From RBG-16-66-20 sp052386675 (lineage in GTDB: Bacteria > Pseudomonadota > Gammaproteobacteria > Burkholderiales > SG8-39), in assembly GCA_052386675.1 (NCBI GenBank), contig JBQTJX010000002.1, forward strand, positions 124,001 through 188,000: a DNA stretch of 64,000 nt, read 5' to 3'. This document shows positions 33,529-41,420 of the stretch, piece by piece. Within the stretch, counting starts at the first letter, position 1. The number at the start of each line of letters is the position of its first letter. The translations under genes were made by a program, and so were the position numbers. The notes beneath the pieces were generated by a model that ran no database searches, had not been told where the DNA came from, and saw nothing but the letters and a program-made list of their open reading frames with translations.

Positions 33529-34479
33529 CTAGGCCGAAGCGCCGTCGAGCAGCCCGAGGACGCCCGCATCCAGCTTCAACCGCGCCGCCTGCACGATGTC
33601 CTCCAGCTGCTCGGGCGAAGTCGCGCTGACGATGGGCGATGTCACACCGGGACGCGACATGTTCCAGGCGATGGCCAGGCGCGCGGGGCTGTGGCCGGTG
33701 CGCTTCGCCGCCTCGTCCAGTCCCGCGAGCACCTTCAGGCCGCGCTCGTTGAGGTACTTGCCGATGGTGCTGGTGCCGCGCTTGCTCTTCCCTGCGTCCT
33801 CGGGCTTGCGGTACTTGCCGGTCAGGAAGCCCGCGGCGAGCGCGTAGAAGTTCATCACGCCGACGCCTTCCTTGATGCACAGCGGCTGCAGATCGGCCTC
33901 GAAGCCGGCACGGTCGTAGAGGTTGTAGAGCGGCTGAAGGCTTTCATAGCGGAGCAACCCGAGCTTGCGGCTGACGGCCAGTGCTTCCTCAAGGCGCGGC
34001 GCGGTGTAGTTAGAGGCCCCGATCGCGCGCACCTTGCCGGCCTTGACCAGGTCGGCGAAGGCACCGAGCGTGTCCTCCAGCGGCGTGTCCTTGTCGTCCT
34101 GGTGCGCCTGGTACAGGTCGATCCGGTCGACGCGCAGGCGTTTCAGGGATTCATCCACCGCCTCGCGGATGCGCGCCGGCGCGAGGCCCGGTCCCTTGCT
34201 CAGGTCCATGCCCACCTTGGTCGCGATCACCACCTTGTCGCGCCGGCCGCCGCCCTGCGCGAGCCAGCGCCCGATCACGGCTTCCGATTCACCGCCCTTG
34301 TGGCCGGGCACCCAGCGCGAGTAGACGTCGGCGGTGTCGATGAAGTTGAAGCCCGCGGCAACCCAGGCATCCAGCAGGGCGAACGAGGTCTTGTCGTCGA
34401 TCGTCCAGCCGAAGACGTTGCCGCCGAAGCACAACGGTGAAACATGCAGGCCGCTGCGGCCGAGTTCGCGTAGGTTCAT
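33529..34479 (-). CDS. Aldo/keto reductase
   Basis: The family reduces carbonyls with NADPH. The ATG at 34479 gives 316 aa starting MNLRELGRSGLHVSPLCFG. The catalytic tetrad is present: Asp and Tyr in FIDTADVYSRW, Lys in IATKVGMD, His in YQAHQDD. NADPH-binding residues follow near the C-terminus (SPIVSATSPEQLEDI). No ribosome-binding site is visible at this ATG. It is divergent from a Bug receptor with 52 nt between the starts. Substrate unknown. Confidence 0.92.
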   Translation of the reverse strand: MNLRELGRSGLHVSPLCFGGNVFGWTIDDKTSFALLDAWVAAGFNFIDTADVYSRWVPGHKGGESEAVIGRWLAQGGGRRDKVVIATKVGMDLSKGPGLAPARIREAVDESLKRLRVDRIDLYQAHQDDKDTPLEDTLGAFADLVKAGKVRAIGASNYTAPRLEEALAVSRKLGLLRYESLQPLYNLYDRAGFEADLQPLCIKEGVGVMNFYALAAGFLTGKYRKPEDAGKSKRGTSTIGKYLNERGLKVLAGLDEAAKRTGHSPARLAIAWNMSRPGVTSPIVSATSPEQLEDIVQAARLKLDAGVLGLLDGASA

Positions 34480-34531
34480 GGAGGGCAATGGTAGGATAAA
34501 AACTCCCCAGAACGGACTTCAAAGGAATGAA

Positions 34532-35497
34532 ATGATCCGGCTCCTCGCCTCGATGCTGGCCCTGCTCTGCGCGACGTTCCCGACGTTCGCGGTCGCGCAG
34601 GCCCTCCCGAAACCCATGCGCATCATCGTGCCCTACGCGGCCGGCGGGTCCTCGGACTTCGTCGCCCGCACGGTGGCCGAGCGGCTCGGGCCGCTCTTGG
34701 GGACGACCGTGCTGGTCGAGGCGCGGCCGGGCGGAAACACCGTGATCGGCACCGAGGCGGTGGTCAGGGGCGCGCCAGACGGCTCGATGCTGCTGCTGGT
34801 GGGCATCCAGACCTACGCCGCGCAGCCGCACCTCATGAAGAACATGCCCTACGACGTGGCGAAGGACCTGACGCCGATCAACAACGTGATCATCTCGCCG
34901 CTGGTGCTCTCGGTGCATCCGGAGGTGCCGGCGAAGAACGTGGCGGAGCTGGTGGCCTACGCCAAGGCGAATCCCGGCAAGGTCAACTACGGCTCGGCGG
35001 GCGTGGGCAACACGCTGCACCTCGCGGTGAGCCAGTTCATCGCCAGGACCGGCGTGAACATCGTCAACGTCCCGTACAAGGGCGCTTCCCAGGCCGTGGT
35101 GGACCTGATCTCGGGAAACATCCACATGATGATCGACCTGGTGACCACGCCGCTGCCGCATATCCAGTCCGGGCGCCTGCGTGCCCTGGCGACCACCTGG
35201 GAGAAGCGCACCTCGGCGCTGGCGAACGTACCCACGATGAGGGAACAGGGTGTCGACATGAACTTCGGCTCGATGATCGGGCTGATGGGCCCGGCGAACA
35301 TGCCGCGGGACCTCGTCAACCGCCTGCACGCGGACATCGCGAAAGTGATGGCCATGCCGGAGGTGAAGGAGACCTTCGCCAAGCAGGCGATGGAGCCGCT
35401 GGTGTCCGCCTCGCCCGAGGCCTACCGCGCGACCTTCCTCGCCGAGATCGAAAGCATGGGCAAGCTGGTCAAGGCGGCCGGGATCCAGCCCCAGTAA
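34532..35497 (+). CDS. Bug-family periplasmic solute-binding protein (first copy)
   Basis: Bug/TctC-type receptors bind carboxylates and other small acids in the periplasm. The ATG at 34532 has AAAGGA upstream and gives 321 aa. A signal peptide covers about residues 1-24 (LLASMLALLCATFPTFAVAQA). The family motif RIIVPYAAGGSSDFVAR is at the mature N-terminus, then VEARPGGNTVIGTEAV and NVPYKGASQAVVDL. No TctA/TctB membrane proteins are nearby. It ends 3 nt before the convergent ornithine cyclodeaminase stop. Confidence 0.92.
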   Translation: MIRLLASMLALLCATFPTFAVAQALPKPMRIIVPYAAGGSSDFVARTVAERLGPLLGTTVLVEARPGGNTVIGTEAVVRGAPDGSMLLLVGIQTYAAQPHLMKNMPYDVAKDLTPINNVIISPLVLSVHPEVPAKNVAELVAYAKANPGKVNYGSAGVGNTLHLAVSQFIARTGVNIVNVPYKGASQAVVDLISGNIHMMIDLVTTPLPHIQSGRLRALATTWEKRTSALANVPTMREQGVDMNFGSMIGLMGPANMPRDLVNRLHADIAKVMAMPEVKETFAKQAMEPLVSASPEAYRATFLAEIESMGKLVKAAGIQPQ

Positions 35498-35500
35498 TTC

Positions 35501-36466
35501 CTATCGCGGCAGCAGCGTGCCCAGGCCCCGGGCCCGGGCGCGCTCCAGGACAAGGCTGGCAATGGCCATGTCGCCCAGCCCCAGTCCGGGGTGGATGAAG
35601 AAGGCTTTCTGCTCCGGACGCGTCCTTCCGGAATGCTTTCCTGTTACCAGTGCCGGCAGGTCGCAATCGAAGCTGCCGGTCCACGGGATATGGCCGGAGG
35701 CCATGGCCTCGGCGCTCTGCCTGAAATCATCAGTGGCGAGGAGATCGAGCTTCCTGAGTTCGGTGCAGATCCAGCCGCGTGCCAGGTCGGGTGCGCTGAC
35801 GAAGCTGCCGGTCGACAGCCAGCCGGGATCCAGGTAGGGCTTCAAGCCCGGCGAGCGCGGCATGCTGCTCACCACGATGTCCATGCCTTCGACCGCGGCG
35901 CGCGGATCGGCGACGGCCTGCGCCTGCACACCCCGCGCACCCAGCTCCTTCGCAAAGGCTTGTGCGGTCTCCAGGCGCCGGCTGTAGCAGCGGACCTCCT
36001 CTATCGGGAATGCCGCGGAGAAAGCGTCGAAGTGCGCGCGTGCCTGCATTCCACAGGCGACGAAGCCCATGCGCCTGCTGTCCGCGCGCGCGAGCCGTCG
36101 AGCCGCGACCATGCTGACGGCCGCGGGGCGCAACGCGGTGATGGCGTCGCCGTCCATCACCGCCTGGATTCCCGCCGAGGCCAGGTCGTTCAGGACGATC
36201 AGGGCGTTGATATGCGGCAACTCCGGATGTCCCCGGGCGGCGTTGTTGGCGACGCCGACCCATTTCATTCCCGCGACTACGGAGTTGGGACGCGCGGGCA
36301 TGGCGTGGAAGAAGGTGCCCGGCGCGGGATCCATGCCGTTCTTCGGCACCACTTGCGCGCTGCCGTCGGCCAGCCCGCGAAACGCCGCTTTCACGACCGC
36401 CTCCAGCTCATGCGGCGCGGGCAACAACGCCTGGACATCGGCGCGCGCGAGGTAGAGGAAGTTCAC
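35501..36466 (-). CDS. Ornithine cyclodeaminase / mu-crystallin family protein
   Basis: The family are NAD(P)-dependent cyclodeaminases or imine reductases acting on amino acids. The GTG at 36466 overlaps the methyltransferase stop (GTGA) and gives 321 aa, a normal length, starting NFLYLARADVQALLPAPHEL after the initiator. The Rossmann segment is MGFVACGMQARAHFDAF. Conserved Lys/Asp positions fall in VAGMKWVGVA and GFDCDLPAL-type stretches (here SFDCDLPALV). Substrate is not determinable. It is coupled to the upstream alkyltransferase. Confidence 0.85.
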   Translation of the reverse strand: MNFLYLARADVQALLPAPHELEAVVKAAFRGLADGSAQVVPKNGMDPAPGTFFHAMPARPNSVVAGMKWVGVANNAARGHPELPHINALIVLNDLASAGIQAVMDGDAITALRPAAVSMVAARRLARADSRRMGFVACGMQARAHFDAFSAAFPIEEVRCYSRRLETAQAFAKELGARGVQAQAVADPRAAVEGMDIVVSSMPRSPGLKPYLDPGWLSTGSFVSAPDLARGWICTELRKLDLLATDDFRQSAEAMASGHIPWTGSFDCDLPALVTGKHSGRTRPEQKAFFIHPGLGLGDMAIASLVLERARARGLGTLLPR

Positions 36467-37017
36467 GCCTGCCGGCGCCTTGCCGCGAGCAGCCGGGTTT
36501 CGTACGCCACCCAGCGGTATTGCCGCCCGTCGCGGCGGTTTCCCGGGCTGGCACCGCCCTTGTGCAATACCCGATGGCAGGGAACGGCGAAGGCGAACCA
36601 GTTGCGCGAGCAGGAGCCGGCCACGGCGCGGATGGCCTTCGGCGCGCCGATCGCCTCGGCGATCCTGGAGTAAGTCGACGTTCCGCCAAGCGGGATTCTG
36701 CGTACTTCGTTCCACACCCGCTGCTGCAAGGCCGTGCCGCGAATGTCCAGCGGCAGCTTGAAGCGGCCGGCGGGTAAGGCGATGTAGTTCACGACCTCGG
36801 CCACCGCCTGCGCGCAGCCCTTCTCGTCGCGCACCAGTTCGGCTTTCGGGAAACGCGCACGGATGTCGCGCAACAGCTGGGCCGCGCTCCTGCGCACCAT
36901 GATGGACACGATGCCCTTGCCGCTGGCGGCGACCAGGACCGGGCCGACCGCGGACCTGGCGGTGCCGTAGCGGATTTCTTCCGGCGGTCGGCGACGGAGG
37001 GGGCCATCCCTGAACAT
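36463..37017 (-). CDS. ogt: Methylated-DNA-protein cysteine methyltransferase
   Basis: The protein removes alkyl groups from O6-alkylguanine onto its own Cys. The ATG at 37017 gives 184 aa; a longer frame to 37089 would overlap the divergent antitoxin gene. The active site PCHRVL with nucleophilic Cys is intact (FAVPCHRVLHKGG), and the DNA-binding Arg finger region AIRAVAGSCSRN precedes it. There is no Ada N-terminal domain. Its stop overlaps the cyclodeaminase start, an unusual operon partner for a repair enzyme. Confidence 0.9.
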   Translation of the reverse strand: MFRDGPLRRRPPEEIRYGTARSAVGPVLVAASGKGIVSIMVRRSAAQLLRDIRARFPKAELVRDEKGCAQAVAEVVNYIALPAGRFKLPLDIRGTALQQRVWNEVRRIPLGGTSTYSRIAEAIGAPKAIRAVAGSCSRNWFAFAVPCHRVLHKGGASPGNRRDGRQYRWVAYETRLLAARRRQA

Positions 37018-37041
37018 GAGGATGGGGAGCCTACTGCGGCA

Positions 37042-37070
37042 TGGACAGTATCTGCTAATAATCATATAAT
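37042..37070 (+). promoter_or_regulatory. Strong sigma-70 promoter predicting leaderless antitoxin mRNA
   Basis: TGGACA (37042-37047) and TATAAT (37065-37070) are separated by exactly 17 nt. Transcription is expected 6-8 nt downstream, at 37076-37078, which is the antitoxin ATG itself (37077). The segment is AT-rich against a GC-rich background. A loose TCTG-N-CAGA inverted repeat (37051-37077) overlaps the -10 and could be an operator. Confidence 0.75.
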
Positions 37071-37076
37071 TTACAG

Positions 37077-37547
37077 ATGAACCTTCCAAGCACGATTTCG
37101 GTCACGGAACTCGCCCGCGACACCACCGGCGTGATCGCGCGCCTCACCAGGGACAGCCAGCGCCGCTTCGTCGTCATGCGCAATAACCAGGCTGTCGCCG
37201 TGATCAGCGGCCTGCAGGCGACCGGCGAGGCCGGCGCAGTGCAGGGTGTCCGCTCCCTGAAGGACGAAGTGTTCCGGAAAGTCGCCGTCATCCGGGCGCT
37301 CGCGAAGGCCAACGGCGCACGCTCGGTCCACCTGTTCGGGTCGGCGGCGCGCGGCGCCGAGAAGGCCGGCAGCGACCTGGATTTCCTGGTCGAGCTGGAG
37401 CCGGGCCGCACCCTGCTCGACGTTGCCGGCCTGCGCGCGGAGCTGTCCCAGCTGTTCGACCGCCCTGTGGATGTCGTCACCCGGGACTCCCTGAAGCCCG
37501 GTCTGCGGTCCGCGGCGCTCCGGGACGCGATCCCGGTCATTGCTTGA
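37077..37547 (+). CDS. Phd/YefM-like-MNT nucleotidyltransferase fusion antitoxin
   Basis: Residues 1-50 resemble a Phd/YefM DNA-binding antitoxin domain (TISVTELARDTTGVIARLTR, then FVVMRNNQAVAVISG). Residues about 65-156 form a minimal nucleotidyltransferase (MNT) with G88-S89, D100 and D102, an exact GSX10DXD motif, and a third acidic residue D132 in RPVDVV. In known pairs MNT silences the HEPN toxin by adenylylating it. The stop overlaps the HEPN gene start (TTGA). The extra N-terminus suggests built-in autoregulation. There is no ribosome-binding site, consistent with leaderless translation. Confidence 0.85.
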   Translation: MNLPSTISVTELARDTTGVIARLTRDSQRRFVVMRNNQAVAVISGLQATGEAGAVQGVRSLKDEVFRKVAVIRALAKANGARSVHLFGSAARGAEKAGSDLDFLVELEPGRTLLDVAGLRAELSQLFDRPVDVVTRDSLKPGLRSAALRDAIPVIA

Positions 37548-37921
37548 GCCGCCGGGCCGAACAGTTCCTGGCCGACATCCTCGATGCCATCACGTCCATC
37601 GAGGACTACGCCAAGGGCGGGGAAGCCGCCTTTCGCAAGGACCGCAAGGCGCGCGATGCGGCGCAGATGCGGCTGATCGAGATCGGCGAGGCGACCAAGA
37701 GAATCCAGGAACTGGGACTGAAGCTGTCCGAAATCGAACCCGGGATCGAATGGTCGAAAATTGCCGGCATGCGCGACGTCATCGCCCATCACTACTGGCG
37801 CGTCAGCGAAAGCCTGCTCTGGGATACCGTGCGGACATCGCTACCGCCACTGAAGGACGCGGTACGCAGACTGCAGAAAAAACGCCTGCGAGGCAGGAAG
37901 AGCGGAAAACTGGCGGAGTGA
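37544..37921 (+). CDS. HepT-like HEPN toxin
   Basis: HEPN toxins of this type are RNases. The TTG at 37544 overlaps the antitoxin stop and gives 125 aa. The catalytic motif RX4HXY is intact: R77, H82, Y84 (RDVIAHHYW). The Tyr is the residue adenylylated in characterised MNT-HEPN pairs. A basic tail (KKRLRGRKSGK) ends the protein, and the stop codon lies inside the acceptor stem of the opposite-strand tRNA-Ser gene. Confidence 0.88.
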   Translation: MSRRAEQFLADILDAITSIEDYAKGGEAAFRKDRKARDAAQMRLIEIGEATKRIQELGLKLSEIEPGIEWSKIAGMRDVIAHHYWRVSESLLWDTVRTSLPPLKDAVRRLQKKRLRGRKSGKLAE

Positions 37922-38004
37922 GAGGGATTCGAACCCTCGATACCGGTTTAAGCCGGTATAACGCCTTAGCAGGGCGCCCCCTTCGGCCACTCGGGCATCA
38001 CTCC
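37911..38004 (-). tRNA. tRNA-Ser (anticodon GCT)
   Basis: Read on the minus strand, GGAGTGA and TCACTCC form the 7-bp acceptor stem, followed by discriminator G and an encoded CCA. The anticodon loop CTGCTAA gives GCT. A long variable arm (TACCGGCTTAAACCGGTA) identifies a class II serine tRNA, and the T-loop is GGTTCGAATCC. A possible -10 (TAGAAT, 38039-38034) lies upstream. The HEPN gene overlaps the acceptor end by 11 nt including CCA. Confidence 0.95.
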
Positions 38005-38057
38005 GGTGGTGCATTGCGGCGCGAAGAACCGTCATTCTACCCTGCTATATTCGTCGC

Positions 38058-39692
38058 ATGAACCTGAAGCCTTTTGCCGCGCTCTTTGTCGCCCTCCTGC
38101 TGTCGCTGGCCGCGCAGGCCTGGGGCAAGGCCCCCGCTCTGGTGGTGGTGCTGGTGATCGACGGCCTGCCGCAGGAGCAACTGGTGCGCTACCGCGACCT
38201 CTACGCCCCCGGCGGCTTCAAGCGCCTGCTGGACGAGGGGGCCTGGTTCGCCGATGCGCACCACCGGCACGCGGTCACGCTGACCGCGCCCGGCCACGCC
38301 ACGATCCTCACCGGCGCCTACCCGAACCGCCACGGCATCATTGCCAACGAATGGACCGACCGGAGCACGCTGGCGCGGGTCTACTGCACCGGGGACGAGG
38401 CGCACAGCTACATCGGCGACGAGACGAAGAAGCTGGACGGCACCTCGCCCGCCAACCTTCGCGTATCCACCGTCGGCGACGAACTGAAGTACGCCAGCAA
38501 CGGCCAGTCGAAGGTGATCGCCGTCTCCGGCAAGGATCGCGGCGCGATCCTGCTCGCGGGCAAGCGCGGCACTGCGTACATGTACATGGACCGCAGCGGC
38601 CGCTTCGCGAGCAGCACGTACTACATGAAGGAACACCCCGAGTGGCACGGCCGCTTCTACGCCGCGAAACCGCAGGACAGGTGGATGGGGCAGGCCTGGT
38701 CGCTGCTCCTGCCCGAGGCTGCCTACGCGCGCTCGATGGTGGAAGGCCAGCCCTGGCAGCGCGCCTTCGTCGGCGGCAGCCGCGGCTTTCCCTTCGTGCT
38801 GCCCAAGGGGGAGAAGCCGGCGGACTACTATGTCCAACTCCTGCGCACGCCGTTCGCGGACGAATTGACGCTGGACTTCGCGCGCGCCGCGATCGAGGGC
38901 GAGAACCTCGGCCGCAACCCGGCCGGCGCGACCGACCTGCTTGGCATCAGCCTGTCCACGCACGACTACGTCAACCATGCCTTCGGGCCGGAGAGCCGCG
39001 TCTCGCAGGACCACCTGCTGCGCGTGGACCGGGCGCTCGCGGCCTTCTTCGAGTACCTGGACCGTCGCATCGGGCTGGAAAAGGTGGTGGTCGCGCTCAC
39101 CGCGGACCACGGCTTCATGAACGCCCCGGAGTACAGCGCCAGCTTCGGCCTGTCGGGCGCACGACTGAACTCGCTCAAGCTGATGACCGACCTGAACGAA
39201 GCGCTGGCGGCGCGCTTCGGCGTCCGCAACCTGGCGGTGCGATTCAACTCGCCGAACCTGCTGTTCGACCAGGCGGCGATCGCGAAGCACAACCTGGACC
39301 GTGCCGGGGTCGAGGCCACGGCCGCGCGCTTCGTGGCGCAGTTCGCCGGCGTGGCCGCGGTGTTCACGCGCACCCAGCTGGAGACCGGCGCCCTGCCCGA
39401 CCTGCCGCTCAATGCCCAGGTGCTGCGCGCCTGGAACCGGGAACTGAGCGGCGACCTGTACGTGGTGCACGCGCCCTTCAGCCACTGGAGCGGCGCGGTG
39501 GTGACGCACGGCTCGCCCTACGCCTACGACACCAACGTGCCGCTGGTGATGTTCGGCAAGCCGTGGATCAAGCCGGGAAAGCAACCGCGTGCCGCGGCGG
39601 TGGCCGACATAGCGCCAACGCTCGCCTACCTGCTGGACATCCGACCGCCGGCGGCGAGCGAGGGACGGGTGCTGGAGGAAATCCTGCGCTAG
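38058..39692 (+). CDS. Secreted alkaline phosphatase-superfamily phosphodiesterase / phosphatase
   Basis: The 544-aa protein has a signal peptide (about 1-23) and the type I phosphodiesterase / PafA-like fold. The metal Asp lies in VLVIDGLPQ (D35). The nucleophile is Thr76 in TLTAPGHATILTG. Later metal ligands are in GISLSTHDYVNHAFGP and ALTADHGFM. Expected in the periplasm or outside. TATATT at 38046-38051 is only 6 nt before the ATG, so this transcript may also be nearly leaderless. It stops overlapping the convergent FAH gene by 4 nt. Confidence 0.9.
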   Translation: MNLKPFAALFVALLLSLAAQAWGKAPALVVVLVIDGLPQEQLVRYRDLYAPGGFKRLLDEGAWFADAHHRHAVTLTAPGHATILTGAYPNRHGIIANEWTDRSTLARVYCTGDEAHSYIGDETKKLDGTSPANLRVSTVGDELKYASNGQSKVIAVSGKDRGAILLAGKRGTAYMYMDRSGRFASSTYYMKEHPEWHGRFYAAKPQDRWMGQAWSLLLPEAAYARSMVEGQPWQRAFVGGSRGFPFVLPKGEKPADYYVQLLRTPFADELTLDFARAAIEGENLGRNPAGATDLLGISLSTHDYVNHAFGPESRVSQDHLLRVDRALAAFFEYLDRRIGLEKVVVALTADHGFMNAPEYSASFGLSGARLNSLKLMTDLNEALAARFGVRNLAVRFNSPNLLFDQAAIAKHNLDRAGVEATAARFVAQFAGVAAVFTRTQLETGALPDLPLNAQVLRAWNRELSGDLYVVHAPFSHWSGAVVTHGSPYAYDTNVPLVMFGKPWIKPGKQPRAAAVADIAPTLAYLLDIRPPAASEGRVLEEILR

Positions 39693-40630
39693 GCGGGATT
39701 CTGCGCCGGCCGCACCTTCCGCACGATGCGGTTGCGCAGCACGCCAATCTTCCCGACTTCCAGCTCGACCACGTCGTCCGGCTTCAGGAAGCGGCACAAC
39801 TCCAGCCCGCAGCCGGTGCCCACCGTGCCCGAGGCGATGATCTCGCCCGGATGCAGCGTTTCCGCGACCGAGATGAAGGCGAGGATCTGCGCGAAGGAAT
39901 GCTGCATCCCGCCCGAGTTTCCGCCGCCCCAGCGTTCACCGTTGACGCGCACTTCCATGTCGAGCTTCTGCGGGTCGCCGATCTCGTCGGTGGTGACGAT
40001 CCACGGCCCGAACACGTTGCCGGTATCGAAATCCTTGCCCTTCATCGGGCCCATGCCCAGCGGCCGCTCCACCATCTGCGTGTCGCGCGCCGAGAAGTCG
40101 TTGAAGATGGTGAAGCCGAATATGTGCGAGAGGCCCTTCGCCGCCGGGATGTCGCGCCCTTTGCGGCCGATGACGCAGGCGAGCTCCAGTTCGAAGTCCA
40201 TCATTTCCGAGTAGGGCGGCCACTGCACGTCGGCTTCGTGGCCCACGACGCTGAAGCGGTTGCCCTTGTACCAGGTCGGGCGCTCGAACCAGACCTTCGG
40301 GATCTCGGTCACAGGGCGCTGGGCGAGCTTCTCCCAGGCCTTCATGGCGTTGTGCAGGTGCTGCTCGAACACCAGGCAGTCGCGGATGGATTCCGGCCGC
40401 GGCAACGGCGCGAGCAGTTTCGTGCCCTTGAGCGGCCGCGCCGCCGTGGCCGGCCACTTTGCCGCCGCCTCGCGCGCGCGCGCCAGCCCGGCGTCTCCCG
40501 ACTCGATCAGCGCCTGCATCGAGGCGAAGGCCGCCCCGGCCGCGCCGAGGTCGAGGATCTCGCCGCGCGCCGTGTCTACGACGCCGACGGCCGCCGTCCC
40601 TGCGGCGCGCTCGTAGGTTGCGAGTTTCAC
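39689..40630 (-). CDS. Fumarylacetoacetate hydrolase-family protein
   Basis: FAH-fold enzymes hydrolyse or decarboxylate ring-cleavage products. The GTG at 40630 gives 313 aa starting KLATYERAAGTAAVGVVDTA after the initiator. Metal-binding residues fall in EMMDFELELACVIG and FNDFSARDTQ. C-terminal GELCR-type residues appear as GCGLELCRFLKPDDVV. It is last in the Bug-monooxygenase-cyclase-FAH operon, 4 nt after the cyclase stop, which points to catabolism of a cyclic compound. Confidence 0.9.
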   Translation of the reverse strand: MKLATYERAAGTAAVGVVDTARGEILDLGAAGAAFASMQALIESGDAGLARAREAAAKWPATAARPLKGTKLLAPLPRPESIRDCLVFEQHLHNAMKAWEKLAQRPVTEIPKVWFERPTWYKGNRFSVVGHEADVQWPPYSEMMDFELELACVIGRKGRDIPAAKGLSHIFGFTIFNDFSARDTQMVERPLGMGPMKGKDFDTGNVFGPWIVTTDEIGDPQKLDMEVRVNGERWGGGNSGGMQHSFAQILAFISVAETLHPGEIIASGTVGTGCGLELCRFLKPDDVVELEVGKIGVLRNRIVRKVRPAQNPA

Positions 40631-40634
40631 CGGG

Positions 40635-41411
40635 TCAGCTGTCGAAGATCGCCACCGCGCGCGTCCAGCCCGCAGAGCCGCCCTTCAGCTTCACCGGGAA
40701 GCAGGACACGGTGAAGCCGTGCGGCGGCAACACTTCCAGGTTGTGCAGTTTCTCTATGTGGCAATAGCCGATCTCGCGCCCGGCCTTGTGCCCTTCCCAG
40801 ATCACCTTGACGTCCCTGGTCGCGGCGTAGCTCTTCGCCATGTGCTCGTAGTGCGCGTCCCATGACCAGCAGTCGGTGCCGGTGACCCGGATGCCGCGCG
40901 AGGTGAGGTACAGCGTCGCCTCGCGCCCCATGCCGCAGCCCGACTTGACGTAGTCCGGAGCGCCGAAGCGCTTGCCAGCCGAGGTGTTGACCATGACGAT
41001 GTCGCCGGGCTTCAGGTCATGGCCGATGCGCTTCAGTTCGGCCTCGACCTCGGCCGCGCTGACCACGTGCCCGTCCTGGAAATGGCGGAAGTCCAGCTTC
41101 ACCCCGGGCCCGAAGAACCAGTCGAGCGGAATCTCGTCGATTTTCGCCGCCGGCTTGCCCTTGTCCATGGTCGAGGCGAAGTGCCAGGGCGCATCCACGT
41201 GGGTGCCGTTGTGCGAATTCATCGTCACGAACTCGATGGCGTAGCCCTCGCCGTCCAGCAGTCCCTCCGGCGCGAGGCCGTCGTAGCGCCCGGCCACCAG
41301 CGCGGCGGTCTCCTTGTGGGCCTGGTACTCCACCTTGGGCACCAGGTGCGGCGGGTCGGAAACAACCTCGTTCTCGATCGGGATGGAGAGGTCGACGAAC
41401 GTTCTTGCCAT
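40635..41411 (-). CDS. Cyclase family / kynurenine formamidase-like metal hydrolase
   Basis: The 258-aa protein has the cyclase-family signature HNGTHVDAPWHF, with the HxGTHxDxPxH metal-binding pattern at about residues 67-77. The family hydrolyses amides or lactams such as formylkynurenine or isatin. Its neighbours (flavin monooxygenase and FAH) support ring catabolism. It starts with MARTFVDLSIPIENEVV and lies 9 nt after the monooxygenase stop. Confidence 0.9.
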   Translation of the reverse strand: MARTFVDLSIPIENEVVSDPPHLVPKVEYQAHKETAALVAGRYDGLAPEGLLDGEGYAIEFVTMNSHNGTHVDAPWHFASTMDKGKPAAKIDEIPLDWFFGPGVKLDFRHFQDGHVVSAAEVEAELKRIGHDLKPGDIVMVNTSAGKRFGAPDYVKSGCGMGREATLYLTSRGIRVTGTDCWSWDAHYEHMAKSYAATRDVKVIWEGHKAGREIGYCHIEKLHNLEVLPPHGFTVSCFPVKLKGGSAGWTRAVAIFDS

Positions 41412-41420
41412 GGGTGCTCC

